This document shows, in pieces, positions 25,183 through 33,956 of a stretch of DNA of 64,000 bases (position 1 is its first letter; every line of letters starts with the position of its first letter). The stretch comes from Brevibacillus sp. JNUCC-41 (GTDB taxonomy: Bacteria; Bacillota; Bacilli; Bacillales; DSM-1321). The stretch covers positions 1,116,001-1,180,000 of the forward strand of contig NZ_CP062163.1 in the NCBI RefSeq assembly GCF_014844095.1. Direction: 5' to 3'. Both the position numbers and the translations under genes were made by a program. The notes under the pieces are model-generated. The model made no database searches and was not told where the DNA came from. It saw only the letters and a list, made by a program, of their open reading frames with translations.

Positions 25183-25711
25183 GATGATCCCCCTCATTCA
25201 AGGACGCCGCCCAATGTTTCGCTCTTTCATCACTCTTTTTTATGAAATCATCTTTCCCGTTTACGTATCCTTTTATATCATCTGGAAATTCCGCTGCCAA
25301 GCGCTGCTTTAGCCTGCTATACCTTTGTGCTTCCCCAGGGTGTGCCATCAAATAATCCCTAAAAGCGAGGTGTCTGGCTATTTCGTAATGTCCTTTTTGA
25401 AACAAGTGGATATGGTGCGTCCTCTCATCCCCGCCTTTACAAAAAAACCGCCGTCCAGCGATTCCGTTCTCCCCCCTGGCATCATACCCTATCTCATGCA
25501 TCTCTTTATTGAAATCAGCGACACATTCCACATCTTTTACCACTGCCAAAATATCTATTACTGGCTTGGCATGGATGGCCGGAATGGCCGTACTGCCAAT
25601 ATGGTATAACTTTATCAACTCAGGCCCGAAAATACCCTGTAATTTTTCGCATTCATCATGAAATAGCTTGGACCATTCTTTCCTATATGGTACGACCTCT
25701 ACCTTTCTCAT
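25163..25711 (-). CDS. GrpB/UPF0157-family protein (nucleotidyltransferase-like fold)
   Basis: 182 residues. Conserved features: VVPYRKEWSKLFHDECEKL, the nucleotidyltransferase-like YHIGSTAIPAIHAKPVIDILAVV, RRFFCKGGDERTHHIHLF and FRDYLMAHP. Despite the database name it is unrelated to GrpE; it belongs to the polymerase-beta nucleotidyltransferase clan with unknown substrate. A second, frameshifted paralogue lies immediately upstream. Confidence 0.87.
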   Translation of the reverse strand: MRKVEVVPYRKEWSKLFHDECEKLQGIFGPELIKLYHIGSTAIPAIHAKPVIDILAVVKDVECVADFNKEMHEIGYDARGENGIAGRRFFCKGGDERTHHIHLFQKGHYEIARHLAFRDYLMAHPGEAQRYSRLKQRLAAEFPDDIKGYVNGKDDFIKKSDERAKHWAASLNEGDHHVNEVD

Positions 25712-26263
25712 GAAAGCCTCCTTTTAGACGTTCCTGGCAGTTATAATTTATGTCGTTTTCTTCATTTGCTGATTCTATGACACTTAATATAAATGGCTCT
25801 TTTGCTTTCGTGTACCCCACTATATCAGCAGGATGCTTTTGAGCTAAGGATAATTTTAATTCCTGATATTGTCTTCGTATGTCAGGATGGCTTCTTAGAT
25901 AGTCCCTGAATGAAAGTTGATTCTTCCACTGTTCACTTCCGTATTCAAGATATGCAAATGGTGTGTTCCCGCTCTCCATTGACCTTTTCTAAAAAAACGC
26001 CTTTCGGGAAACTCCTTATGCAGGACAAATTCATACCCAATCGATTTCAAGGGTTCAATGAACATGTCAGCTTCAGCTAAATGATGGACGCCAACCATGA
26101 TGTCCAAAATCGGTTTTGCTCCCAATCCTTTGACGGACGTACTTCCAATATGCTCAACACAAAGAGAATCGTTCTTTACTACCTCCATTATCCTCGCTTT
26201 TTCCTGTTGAAATTCACTAACCCAATCAGGATTATACTCCTCGATCTTCACTGTTTTTTCCAT
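25683..26263 (-). pseudogene. Frameshifted second GrpB/UPF0157 gene
   Basis: Two overlapping minus-strand frames together make one GrpB protein. The first (from ATG 26263, MEKTVKIEEYNPDWVSEF) carries HIGSTSVKGLGAKPILDIMV and ends in sense at AGTHHLHI; the second resumes at YLEYGSEQWKNQLSFRDYLRSHPD. The break is near 25945, where one base seems lost after CATATC. Without it, the protein would be about 180 residues, a diverged paralogue of the neighbour. It may be a real mutation or a sequencing error. Confidence 0.8.
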
Positions 26264-26299
26264 ATAAACACTCAACTTTTCATGAAATGGTATTGTCAG

Positions 26300-26800
26300 T
26301 CATTTTTCATCACGTGACCATTTGACGATAGGATCTTGCGTGCTCGGCTCATAGTAAGTTCCGACATACACTTTTTCTTTTCCCGTTATTTTATTCGTCC
26401 GGATGACTGTATATCTTCCTTTATCATAATTTTTGGTAAGATAATATTTCCGGTATGAAAACCCTTTTTCCGGACCGGTTAACTTTTCTTTAGTGTTATA
26501 CCCTTGGGGCTTATTCAAGCTCTCTTTCACTACACTTTTAATATTCAGCGGCGTGCCCTCAAGCTTAACATCACTTCGGAAATTGCCGTTCCTGTTCTCG
26601 GTTTTCCCTGACGGCACGGATGCGATTTCGATCGTATCTTGGATTTGTTCCGAGAATGTTTTTGTGACACTGTATGAATAAAGGATATTCATGGAACTTA
26701 TATTATCTTTCATTTTGCCAGCAAATTCAGGCAGGGCAAAATTCAACAAAAAGGTGATCGATATACATACGATTAATAAGGTAAGCGAAATTTTCTTCAT
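26300..26800 (-). CDS. Secreted or membrane-anchored protein, unknown function
   Basis: 166 residues. Hydrophobic N-terminus (about 5-22, LTLLIVCISITFLLNFAL) serves as signal or anchor; the rest is polar, ending in the beta-rich GRYTVIRTNKITGKEKVYVGTYY. Starts overlap with the upstream membrane gene by 4 bp, so both form a two-gene operon. No family recognised. Confidence 0.7.
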   Translation of the reverse strand: MKKISLTLLIVCISITFLLNFALPEFAGKMKDNISSMNILYSYSVTKTFSEQIQDTIEIASVPSGKTENRNGNFRSDVKLEGTPLNIKSVVKESLNKPQGYNTKEKLTGPEKGFSYRKYYLTKNYDKGRYTVIRTNKITGKEKVYVGTYYEPSTQDPIVKWSRDEK

Positions 26801-27168
26801 ATTTCCTCTTTCTCAACTATGTATTCTTGTAATTGAACTTGTTCATTTTCCCTTGGAATAATCCCAAATTTAGCGATTAATAGAATGGCAAGAAAACTGA
26901 AACAGCAAAAACTAGTATTATCACTTGTAATAAATGAAGCCGGTATAATACGGGATGCCAATAATGAATTCAAAATATAAGAAAAAAGAAAACCTGAATA
27001 AGATAGGCAAACCAGATAGTTTCCAATCAGTAGCCGCTTGTAATGTGCATACTGCGATTTTTTTCCCTTCCTGATACTAACTATTTGCCGTATTTGTATT
27101 ATGAGACCGTATGTGAACGCAATGATCAACATTACAATAATAAGAAAACTAATTATTGCTTCAATCAC
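26797..27168 (-). CDS. Small three-helix membrane protein
   Basis: 123 residues with helices at about 4-25, 45-68 and 80-100, and basic residues (RKGKKSQYAHYKR) between helix 1 and 2. The C-terminal tail is acidic. No family recognised; coupled by ATGA overlap to the following anchored protein, so they may form one complex. Behind a GGGGGATAAAA site. Confidence 0.68.
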   Translation of the reverse strand: MIEAIISFLIIVMLIIAFTYGLIIQIRQIVSIRKGKKSQYAHYKRLLIGNYLVCLSYSGFLFSYILNSLLASRIIPASFITSDNTSFCCFSFLAILLIAKFGIIPRENEQVQLQEYIVEKEEI

Positions 27169-27376
27169 TTTTTTATCCCCCCTTTAAATAGGCCTAACAC
27201 TAATAGATATAAGCTTTAGGACGGTTAATTACTATCCGTGGCGAAAGTGAACAACTTTTTGAAGTTCATAATCCAGTTGGTTTCCTTATTTCCATGAATG
27301 AAAGCATCCTTTCTAAGGGCTAGTACATGTTAGTTAAGTAGTTCTATTGCCATTTGAATATTTGTTCTATTAAAAA

Positions 27377-27595
27377 GGCTGTTTTCGCATACTTTGTTGC
27401 TATTTACCAAGTAATGTGGTGTGGTTGATTTCCCCTCCAGATGCTCGCTTTCCGCGGGGCGGGCGGTGAGCCTCCTCGGCGTAAGCGCCTGTGGGGTCTC
27501 ACCTGTCCCGCTGCTTCCGCAGGAGTCTCGCACTTCCGCTCCAATCAACCTTAAATCGTTTCGTTTTAAAAACAACAATCTTAACGAAAAGAGCC
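27377..27595 (-). mobile_element. MITE-like element, copy 2, with target duplication
   Basis: 219 bp, ends GGCTGTTTTCG and CGAAAAGAGCC (inverted, 10 of 11). It is bounded on both sides by ATTAAAAA (27369-27376 and 27596-27603), a perfect 8-bp direct repeat as left by transposition. Inner arms also share GGTTGATT in inverted order. The core, GGTGAGCCTCC...CGCCTGTGGGGTCTCACC, forms a strong hairpin. There is no transposase, so any movement must be driven from elsewhere. A frame of 82 codons through it is not a gene. Confidence 0.85.
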
Positions 27596-27866
27596 ATTAA
27601 AAAATATTACTAATACATTTTCTATACTATTTATAAGTATTCTATTGCTTCTATATTCCTTCCCTTAATCAAATTTAAATAAAAGAATCTTAATATTATG
27701 AGGAAACCTAACAACGACCGCTAACCCCATCCATTTCAAATGGCGTTTTCTTAAATGTGGCTTTCTTGGTTTTTCACGTTCACTACTATCATTCACATCA
27801 TATACGGATTACGGATGATAAAGTTTCAAAATAAAGGAAGAAACACCAATTTATTTCCGCATAAAT

Positions 27867-27902
27867 AATTAAAAAGACCACCAAATGGTGGTCTTTTTAA
27901 TT
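27867..27902. terminator. Bidirectional terminator
   Basis: AATTAAAAAGACCACC and GGTGGTCTTTTTAATT form a perfect 16-bp stem around AAAT; suited to both directions, probably ending the DedA transcript. Confidence 0.85.
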
Positions 27903-28073
27903 AATTCATATTATAAAACCCAACTGCTTCCATTGAATGTCCCCTTGGAAAGCTATTACCATCAATATCGATGATTCGTTGTGAAGTTTTCACGTTTATC
28001 GGTTCGGTTCAGTTCCCGTTGTTATAAAGGCTTTTGTAAGGTTCATTACAACCATTCCTTAAATCCATAAACT

Positions 28074-28676
28074 TCATAAAACTTTGTTTTTCTTTTTTTT
28101 CATGTAACCGCGAATGATCATTCCGGCAATAATGAGAACCGCCACCACTGCGATTGGCTGGATATAGGGCTTGGCCATCTCATTAATCTGTCCCCAATTA
28201 CTTCCTAACTTCATCCCGAGGAATACAAAAAGCACAGACCATGGAAGTACGGCAAGTAGCGTATAATTCGTGAATTTTATTAAAGACATTTTAGAAATCC
28301 CTGCTGGTATCGAAATAGCATGTCTGACAACCGGAATGAACCTAGCCGTAAAAATGACGCTTGGACCATAGTTAGTAAACCAAGATTCCGCTAGTTCAAT
28401 ATGTTTTTTGTGAATGAATATATACTTTCCATATCGTTCTAAAAATGGTCTTCCCCCATAATATCCGATTAAATAAACAAATATTTGGGCGATGGTTCCT
28501 CCAATCGTTCCAGCAATAACCGCCCCAACAAAACTGATGCTACCTTGGGAAACTAAAAAGCCACCATAGGATAATACAATCTCACTTGGAATAATTTCAA
28601 TCATAAGACCAAGGGTAATTCCAAGGTACCCATATTCCATGAGTGTAAGTAAAATAGTTTGGATAAAGTCGTTCAT
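28074..28676 (-). CDS. DedA-family membrane protein
   Basis: 200 residues, DedA/VTT fold: MIEIIPSEIVLSYGGFLVSQG with the conserved Glu/Pro region, the re-entrant GGTIAQIFVYLIGYYGGRPFLERYGKYI and the hallmark FTARFIPVVRHAISIPAG. DedA proteins include flippases for undecaprenyl phosphate (YngC/UptA) or phosphatidylethanolamine; which lipid is used here is not known. It follows the glycosyltransferase gene after 108 bp, and a second DedA gene lies nearby. Confidence 0.9.
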   Translation of the reverse strand: MNDFIQTILLTLMEYGYLGITLGLMIEIIPSEIVLSYGGFLVSQGSISFVGAVIAGTIGGTIAQIFVYLIGYYGGRPFLERYGKYIFIHKKHIELAESWFTNYGPSVIFTARFIPVVRHAISIPAGISKMSLIKFTNYTLLAVLPWSVLFVFLGMKLGSNWGQINEMAKPYIQPIAVVAVLIIAGMIIRGYMKKKKNKVL

Positions 28677-28784
28677 AATTCAACTTCTCTCTTTCATTTT
28701 CGCTTTTTTCAAAACGAATCACAAATGTTGTTATTAACTCCCCTTGTTAATGGGCCACTGGCAACAAGGTTAATGGAATGACCC

Positions 28785-29951
28785 TTAGCTATAAATAACT
28801 TTTGACTGATTTGTGAGATAGGATGGCTTATTGACTTGTTTAAGATTAAGAATCAATTTCATAATGCCCACCATTTCCTCAGGGTTTTCCAATTCCATTT
28901 CCTTTTGATAAGTTTCGATTGATTTATCCCACTGTTCCATTTTTTTATGGTCCTTTAATATATTTAGCATTTGTTTTTCAAATGAGAATTTGCGATTGAT
29001 TTCAAATACAAGTTTATTGTCTTTTAAATACTGTAGATTAATTTCCTCCTGTCCCGGCAGCATCGAATGGACAAAAATCGGAAGTCTTTTTCGAAGTGCT
29101 TCACTAATGGTAACACCACCTGGTTTCGTAACGATTACATCCACTTCTTCATAAAGGTCGTTCATTTCCGATCTTGATGAAATATAAGGTAATGGTTTAA
29201 TATGGGCTAAATCCCATGTTTTGATCTCATCAAATAGTTTTTTGTTGTTGCCACAAAGTACAAAGTAATCAAAATTGGTTGATTTCTTTAACTCACCAAC
29301 TAAATTCAATATCCCGCCCAGGCCACTATTTCCTCCTGAGATTAAAACTTTGGGCCGATCGGTGTTTTTTAAACCATGGGCCTTTTTAGTGATTTCCTCA
29401 TGCACAGGAATACCTGTCACCATCATACTATGTTTCGGTATTTGATTCTTGCTTAATAGCTTTTCTTTCAATTTTTGACTTGGAATAAAGTGAAAATCTA
29501 TCCCCTTGCTTCCCCAGACATTATTAATAAAGAAATCTGTATATACGTTGATAATTGGGACATTGCATTTCCCTTTTAATTTTAACTGGCTTAATAGTTG
29601 GGAAGGAAATCCGTGTGTACACACAATTAAGTCTGGATTTTCCTCATCTATCAATTGTTCCATTTTCTTCAAGAATATAAGTTGACACCATTTAAATGGA
29701 CGTTCCTTTTTCGAGTTAACGTAAAAAAGGTTTTTGTAGGCGAGATTATAGGTTTCAGGTGCATAACGGATCCATTTTAAATATCCGGTCGTTATCATTT
29801 TTTCTAAAGAATTATTCGTATAACTTAACAGATCCACTTTTTTCAAAATGACTCCGTTTGTATGTTTTTTTAACAAATCCATTAAGGCCTCTGCAACTTG
29901 ATGATGTCCCGACTGCATGCGGAAGAGAGGTAAAAACAAAACCTTCTTCAT
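28785..29951 (-). CDS. UgtP/MGDG-synthase-family glycosyltransferase (YkoN-like)
   Basis: 388 residues, GT28-type. N-terminal domain starts KKVLFLPLFRMQSGHHQVAEALMDLL, holding the conserved GHHQ of diacylglycerol glucosyl/galactosyl transferases; the C-terminal nucleotide-sugar domain has ISGGNSGLGG, VTKPGGVTISEAL and LPGQEEIN. Likely adds sugars to diacylglycerol or a related lipid at the inner leaflet. ATG 29951 has AGGGG at good spacing; the ATG at 29960 lies in that site. Neighbours encode lipid flippases and a deacetylase. Confidence 0.85.
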   Translation of the reverse strand: MKKVLFLPLFRMQSGHHQVAEALMDLLKKHTNGVILKKVDLLSYTNNSLEKMITTGYLKWIRYAPETYNLAYKNLFYVNSKKERPFKWCQLIFLKKMEQLIDEENPDLIVCTHGFPSQLLSQLKLKGKCNVPIINVYTDFFINNVWGSKGIDFHFIPSQKLKEKLLSKNQIPKHSMMVTGIPVHEEITKKAHGLKNTDRPKVLISGGNSGLGGILNLVGELKKSTNFDYFVLCGNNKKLFDEIKTWDLAHIKPLPYISSRSEMNDLYEEVDVIVTKPGGVTISEALRKRLPIFVHSMLPGQEEINLQYLKDNKLVFEINRKFSFEKQMLNILKDHKKMEQWDKSIETYQKEMELENPEEMVGIMKLILNLKQVNKPSYLTNQSKVIYS

Positions 29952-30168
29952 ATATGTCATCCCCTATAGAAATCATTCTTTTAATCGATGGATACGTACT
30001 AAGCAAAAAGCCCATTTGTATGTTCAAGATCTTTTTCCCCTTACAATATATCACTGTTTTTGTAAAAACCTTTCTTTTTAATCAATTTTTAATGATATGT
30101 TCATGGTATTATAAGCCCCAGTCCCCAAACTTAATAGCCCGATTAGAAAACCAATTATAGAACACTGG

Positions 30169-30780
30169 TTAATCCAATCGGGACGGTAATTTATTCTTTT
30201 TTTTCCTCTTCATATAATTGATAAAAAAATATATCAATAAAAAGACTAAGAATACGACACCTAAAAGTGGAACATATTCCGGATTTATATGAAAGGCGTT
30301 CCCTATATAATACCCTGCCACTATAAAAGGGACAGTCCAGAGAACGGTGCCTAACAGGGAAAGGAGAATAAATTTGAACAGGGGAATATGATTGATTCCT
30401 GCGAAATACGGACTGATTTGTCTTATTCCAGGTAAATAAAATCCAAACACAATCGTTTTTTTTGTATTTTTCATATACTTTTTCTGTACTTTCTCCCAGC
30501 GATCATTGGTAATGCCCACGTATTTCCCATATTTTTTTATAAATGGATACCCCACGTATTTCCCACATACATAAGCGATAAGCATCCCTATAAAGGCTCC
30601 GAGAAATGCACTGAGCACGGCTAAACCAAATGAGAGTTTATTTTGCCCAATCAGGACTCCAATTAGAAATAGAAGAGATTCTTCCGGAGCGGGAATCCCC
30701 ACAATGCCCATGAATAAAAAAAGAAATATGATTAGATAGCCATATAAGTCAATAAAATGCAGGATACCATCTATGTTCAT
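30169..30780 (-). CDS. DedA-family membrane protein (second copy)
   Basis: 203 residues with the DedA pattern: GIVGIPAPEESLLFLIGVLIGQ, the FLGAFIGMLIAYVCGKYVG re-entrant section and FGFYLPGIRQISPYFAGINH. The usual FTRFxPxxR is changed to GFYLPGIRQ, so the transported lipid may differ from that of the copy at 28074. Starts 18 bp after the deacetylase, in the same operon. The tail is very Lys-rich. Confidence 0.9.
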   Translation of the reverse strand: MNIDGILHFIDLYGYLIIFLFLFMGIVGIPAPEESLLFLIGVLIGQNKLSFGLAVLSAFLGAFIGMLIAYVCGKYVGYPFIKKYGKYVGITNDRWEKVQKKYMKNTKKTIVFGFYLPGIRQISPYFAGINHIPLFKFILLSLLGTVLWTVPFIVAGYYIGNAFHINPEYVPLLGVVFLVFLLIYFFINYMKRKKKNKLPSRLD

Positions 30781-30798
30781 AAAGTCCCCCCGAATCAG

Positions 30799-31500
30799 TT
30801 ATAAGTCTTTTAATGTAATAAATTGTGTTCCCTTTTTTATGTTTTCCTCTAGGTAAATTTCCAAAACTTCAATCATATATCGGGGTGCTTCTTTATCCGC
30901 CCCTAAGGTTTCCCCACAGTCATGGAGCAGGAGGATCGAATTTTCCGTTGAGGTTGTCCGCAATTGATTAAGCAGGTCATTCCTGCATGTTTCCACTTTC
31001 CAATCTCCGAAAATGTCTGACCACATAATCACTTTATATTTCTTGCTGGCTATTTTCGTAAAAATATTAAAATGGCCCCATGGAGGCCTATAAAAAGTGA
31101 CTTTTTCATGCGTACATTCCATTATCGCCTTTTCCGTCATACTCAACTGTTCCGATAACTGAAAGGGCGAGAGGATCCAGCTTGAAATATGATCAAAATG
31201 ATGAATTCCAATTGTATGCCCCTCTTCATGCATTCGTTTAATGATATCAGGGTTATTTTTCACTTTACTGCCCACAACAAAAAACGAACCCTTTATCTCG
31301 TACTTTTTTAAAAGATCAAGTAATCGTTCCGTATATTCAGGGTTCGGGCCATCATCAAAAGTAAGGGCTATCCCATTATTCCTCTTGTTTTTTTTGGTAA
31401 TGCCCAGACTGCATACACGAATAATTACAGTAGGGAAAATCGAATAAATTAGAAATAACAATACTATGATACTCAGACTAATTATCCCTATATGTGTCAC
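30799..31500 (-). CDS. Membrane-anchored NodB-type polysaccharide deacetylase
   Basis: 233 residues. One N-terminal helix (about 5-25) followed by a NodB domain: TFDDGPNPEY (motif 1), GIHHFDH with the metal histidines (motif 2), RPPWG (motif 3) and LLLHDCGE (motif 5). It probably removes N-acetyl groups from peptidoglycan or a membrane-linked glycan at the outer face. GTG start with GAGGTG. Follows the histidine kinase after 35 bp; co-transcription with the two-component system is likely. Confidence 0.87.
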   Translation of the reverse strand: MTHIGIISLSIIVLLFLIYSIFPTVIIRVCSLGITKKNKRNNGIALTFDDGPNPEYTERLLDLLKKYEIKGSFFVVGSKVKNNPDIIKRMHEEGHTIGIHHFDHISSWILSPFQLSEQLSMTEKAIMECTHEKVTFYRPPWGHFNIFTKIASKKYKVIMWSDIFGDWKVETCRNDLLNQLRTTSTENSILLLHDCGETLGADKEAPRYMIEVLEIYLEENIKKGTQFITLKDL

Positions 31501-31535
31501 GCACAGAACACCTCATTCTTGTATTTAGCAGCAAA

Positions 31536-32897
31536 TTACCTTTTGGGTAAGGATAATACCATCTCTGTTCCAATTCCGTCGATACTGGCTACTTTAATTT
31601 CCCCATTATGTTGATTCATTATATTTTTGGCTATCGACAAGCCTAGCCCCGTTCCGCCTGTTTCCCGACTCCTAGCCTTATCCACCCGGTAAAAACGTTC
31701 GAAGATATTTTCCATTTCATGCTCAGGAATACCAATCCCATAATCTTTTACCCGAATGACCGTAGAGTATAACTGATTCTCTACATACACATCAATTTTG
31801 TCTGTACTATATTTGATTGCGTTATCTAAAAGGATAATAATCACCTGTTTTATCTTCAATTCATCTGCTGTAATCGTAATGGTATCTTCTTGATAATGAA
31901 AATTTATTTCTCGCCCATAGACCTCTTTGAATTGTTTAAACACGTTCTCACATAAGGTTACTATATTCACTGATTTAATATCTAAAGTATTTTCCATTTC
32001 CGTATCGGCTAATTCCAGCAGCCTTTCCGTCATTTCCTGTATTCGGGTTGCCTCTGAATGAATTACATTTATAACATCCAATGCCTTTTCTTCGCTTTTT
32101 ATCCGGCGTCGGCGCAAGAGATCTGCATAACTCTTTATTATCGTTAGCGGAGTCTTTATTTCATGTGAAGCATCTGAAATGAATTGCTTCTGTTTATCCA
32201 GATTTACATCCAATCTGCTCATCATCCGATTGAAAGTAACAGCCATTTTCTGCAGCTCATCTTTTGTTTCCTCTTGGATGACGATTTTTTTCGGAATTCC
32301 GCTTTGTTCAATATCCTCCATCGTATCAATCATATTGGAAATAGGTCTCATGATTACACTCGATAACCACCTGCCACCTAGCAGCGATAACCCCGCCCCT
32401 AATAGGGTACAAAATGTGAGAATGGAAAGTAATACATCCTTCCCTAATTCCAGTCCTAGTAATCTATCTCCAATTTCTAACGTTCCAACAACTTTACCTT
32501 TGGATTGGATAGGAACCCTAACGATTAATATTTGTTCTTCTTTATGCGCTTGTTTAATTGTAGTTCTATACACTTCTTGTTCAGAAGAAAATTCCCCTTT
32601 AAATTTCGTAAGCAAATAATGGTCGCTGGACACTTCGCTGCTGATTTTAGAATTAGGTTGAATGATCCTTATAAATGAATGATTCGTCAAATATGTGGTT
32701 AATTTTTTTTCTAATTCATGGGGCGTATCATCCATTTGTATTTCAGCAATGACATTTTGCGCTTTATGAATTAATATATCCTCTTCCATATTTACAGTAA
32801 TCTTCATAAAAGAAAAAAATACAACAGCATTGACCGCAATCAACACACAGAGTATCCAAGCCGTAGTAATCAGGTTAATTTTTGTTGTAATTTTCAT
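31536..32897 (-). CDS. Sensor histidine kinase (YkoH/ArlS-like)
   Basis: 453 residues: helix 1 at about 11-32, an outer sensor domain to about 155, helix 2 (155-178), HAMP, HisKA with SDASHEIKTPLT (phospho-His near 246), and HATPase with N box, DYGIGIP (G1), FERFYRVDKARS (F) and GTGLGLSIAKN (G2). Paired with the response regulator 3 bp upstream. Signal unknown; the downstream envelope genes suggest membrane or wall stress. Confidence 0.92.
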   Translation of the reverse strand: MKITTKINLITTAWILCVLIAVNAVVFFSFMKITVNMEEDILIHKAQNVIAEIQMDDTPHELEKKLTTYLTNHSFIRIIQPNSKISSEVSSDHYLLTKFKGEFSSEQEVYRTTIKQAHKEEQILIVRVPIQSKGKVVGTLEIGDRLLGLELGKDVLLSILTFCTLLGAGLSLLGGRWLSSVIMRPISNMIDTMEDIEQSGIPKKIVIQEETKDELQKMAVTFNRMMSRLDVNLDKQKQFISDASHEIKTPLTIIKSYADLLRRRRIKSEEKALDVINVIHSEATRIQEMTERLLELADTEMENTLDIKSVNIVTLCENVFKQFKEVYGREINFHYQEDTITITADELKIKQVIIILLDNAIKYSTDKIDVYVENQLYSTVIRVKDYGIGIPEHEMENIFERFYRVDKARSRETGGTGLGLSIAKNIMNQHNGEIKVASIDGIGTEMVLSLPKR

Positions 32898-32900
32898 TGC

Positions 32901-33599
32901 TTATTTCTCCCTTACAGTATAACCAATTCCTCTTACCGTTTGAATAATTGTCGGGTCAGAAAAACCTTCTTCCGTTTTCTTTCTTAAATGGCGGATATAC
33001 ACATCGATTACATTGGTCTCCCCTTCATACTCATAACCCCAAACATTCATCAAGATATTTTCTCGCGTCACGATTTTGTTTTTATTGGATAGTAAATAAA
33101 TGAGTAAATCAAATTCCTTTGGGGTTAACGCTATGGAAGAATCCCCCCTCTTAACCTCTCTAGTATCGAGATTAATGAATAAATCTTTTATTGATAAGAT
33201 CGTTTCCTCTTCTCTCGAAGCATTGGCAGTTATTGAATTATGACGTATAGCTGAACGTATTCTTGCCAATAACTCATCGATTTCAAAGGGCTTCGTTATA
33301 TAGTCATTGGCCCCTTGATCTAGTCCTGCTACCTTATCCATTGTAATATTTCGAGCTGTTAAGAGGATGATTGGCAGTAAAGAGTTCTCATTTCGAATCC
33401 TTCTTAAAACTTCTATGCCATTCAGTTCAGGTAACATAACATCTAAAAGTACTAAATCTAATTTTTCTTGTAATGCAGCTTCCAGCCCCGACTTGCCGGT
33501 ATGGGCAACAAGCACTTCATACCCCTCATATTCGAGTTCTATCTTTAATATCGTCGCTATCTGGATTTCATCTTCTACAACCAGAATACGTTGTTTCAT
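32901..33599 (-). CDS. OmpR-family response regulator (YkoG/ArlR-like)
   Basis: 232 residues. Receiver domain with VVEDE (acid pocket), DLVLLDVMLP (phospho-Asp near 52) and ITKPF (Lys); C-terminal winged helix with ALTPKEFDLLIYLL and NVIDVYIRHLRKKTE. First gene of the unit that includes its kinase, a deacetylase and DedA protein. GGAGGGTTTT upstream of the ATG. Confidence 0.93.
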   Translation of the reverse strand: MKQRILVVEDEIQIATILKIELEYEGYEVLVAHTGKSGLEAALQEKLDLVLLDVMLPELNGIEVLRRIRNENSLLPIILLTARNITMDKVAGLDQGANDYITKPFEIDELLARIRSAIRHNSITANASREEETILSIKDLFINLDTREVKRGDSSIALTPKEFDLLIYLLSNKNKIVTRENILMNVWGYEYEGETNVIDVYIRHLRKKTEEGFSDPTIIQTVRGIGYTVREK

Positions 33600-33956
33600 T
33601 TAAAACCCTCCTATTTGAGTGGTATATGGCAAGGAGTTCACCACCACATGTATTTATCGAATCTAGATAGGAATATTACTTGCATCTTAAACACGAAAAA
33701 TTGTCCTCCGCTAAATAATTCAATCCCCTTTATATTTGCTCCAAAGTCCTGTATTTTAATCGTTTCCTTATCATTGAAATGCTCTTTCTACAATTTAGCA
33801 TTATTTTGCTTTTTATTTTGCTTTTTAATTGATTTTTAATCCTTTTTTCAAGTTGCGTTAAGGTTGACTTGATATAGTGTCAGGGAACAGTAGAAGTAGA
33901 CAATAAGGTTTTATCGTAAACGAAATAAAACAAGAGAAGATAAGGAGGATTCATTA
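33600..33956. other. Divergent promoter region, no gene
   Basis: 357 bp of AT-rich DNA between the response regulator (-) and the DUF347 gene (+). Several promoter-like patches exist (e.g. GATATAGTG near 33871), none convincing enough to assign. Confidence 0.5.

Larger units (their letters stand above)
27169..28073. other. Long intergenic region with MITE copy 2 and a bidirectional terminator
   Basis: 905 bp. It contains MITE copy 2 (27377-27595) and the palindromic terminator at 27867-27902. The remaining AT-rich parts show no gene. The section 27903-28073 is probably the 3' tail of the DedA transcript. Confidence 0.6.

Noticed and set aside
27330-27578. 82-codon minus-strand frame with RRLTARPAESEHLEGKS
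   Set aside because: Translation of MITE copy 2, for the same reasons.
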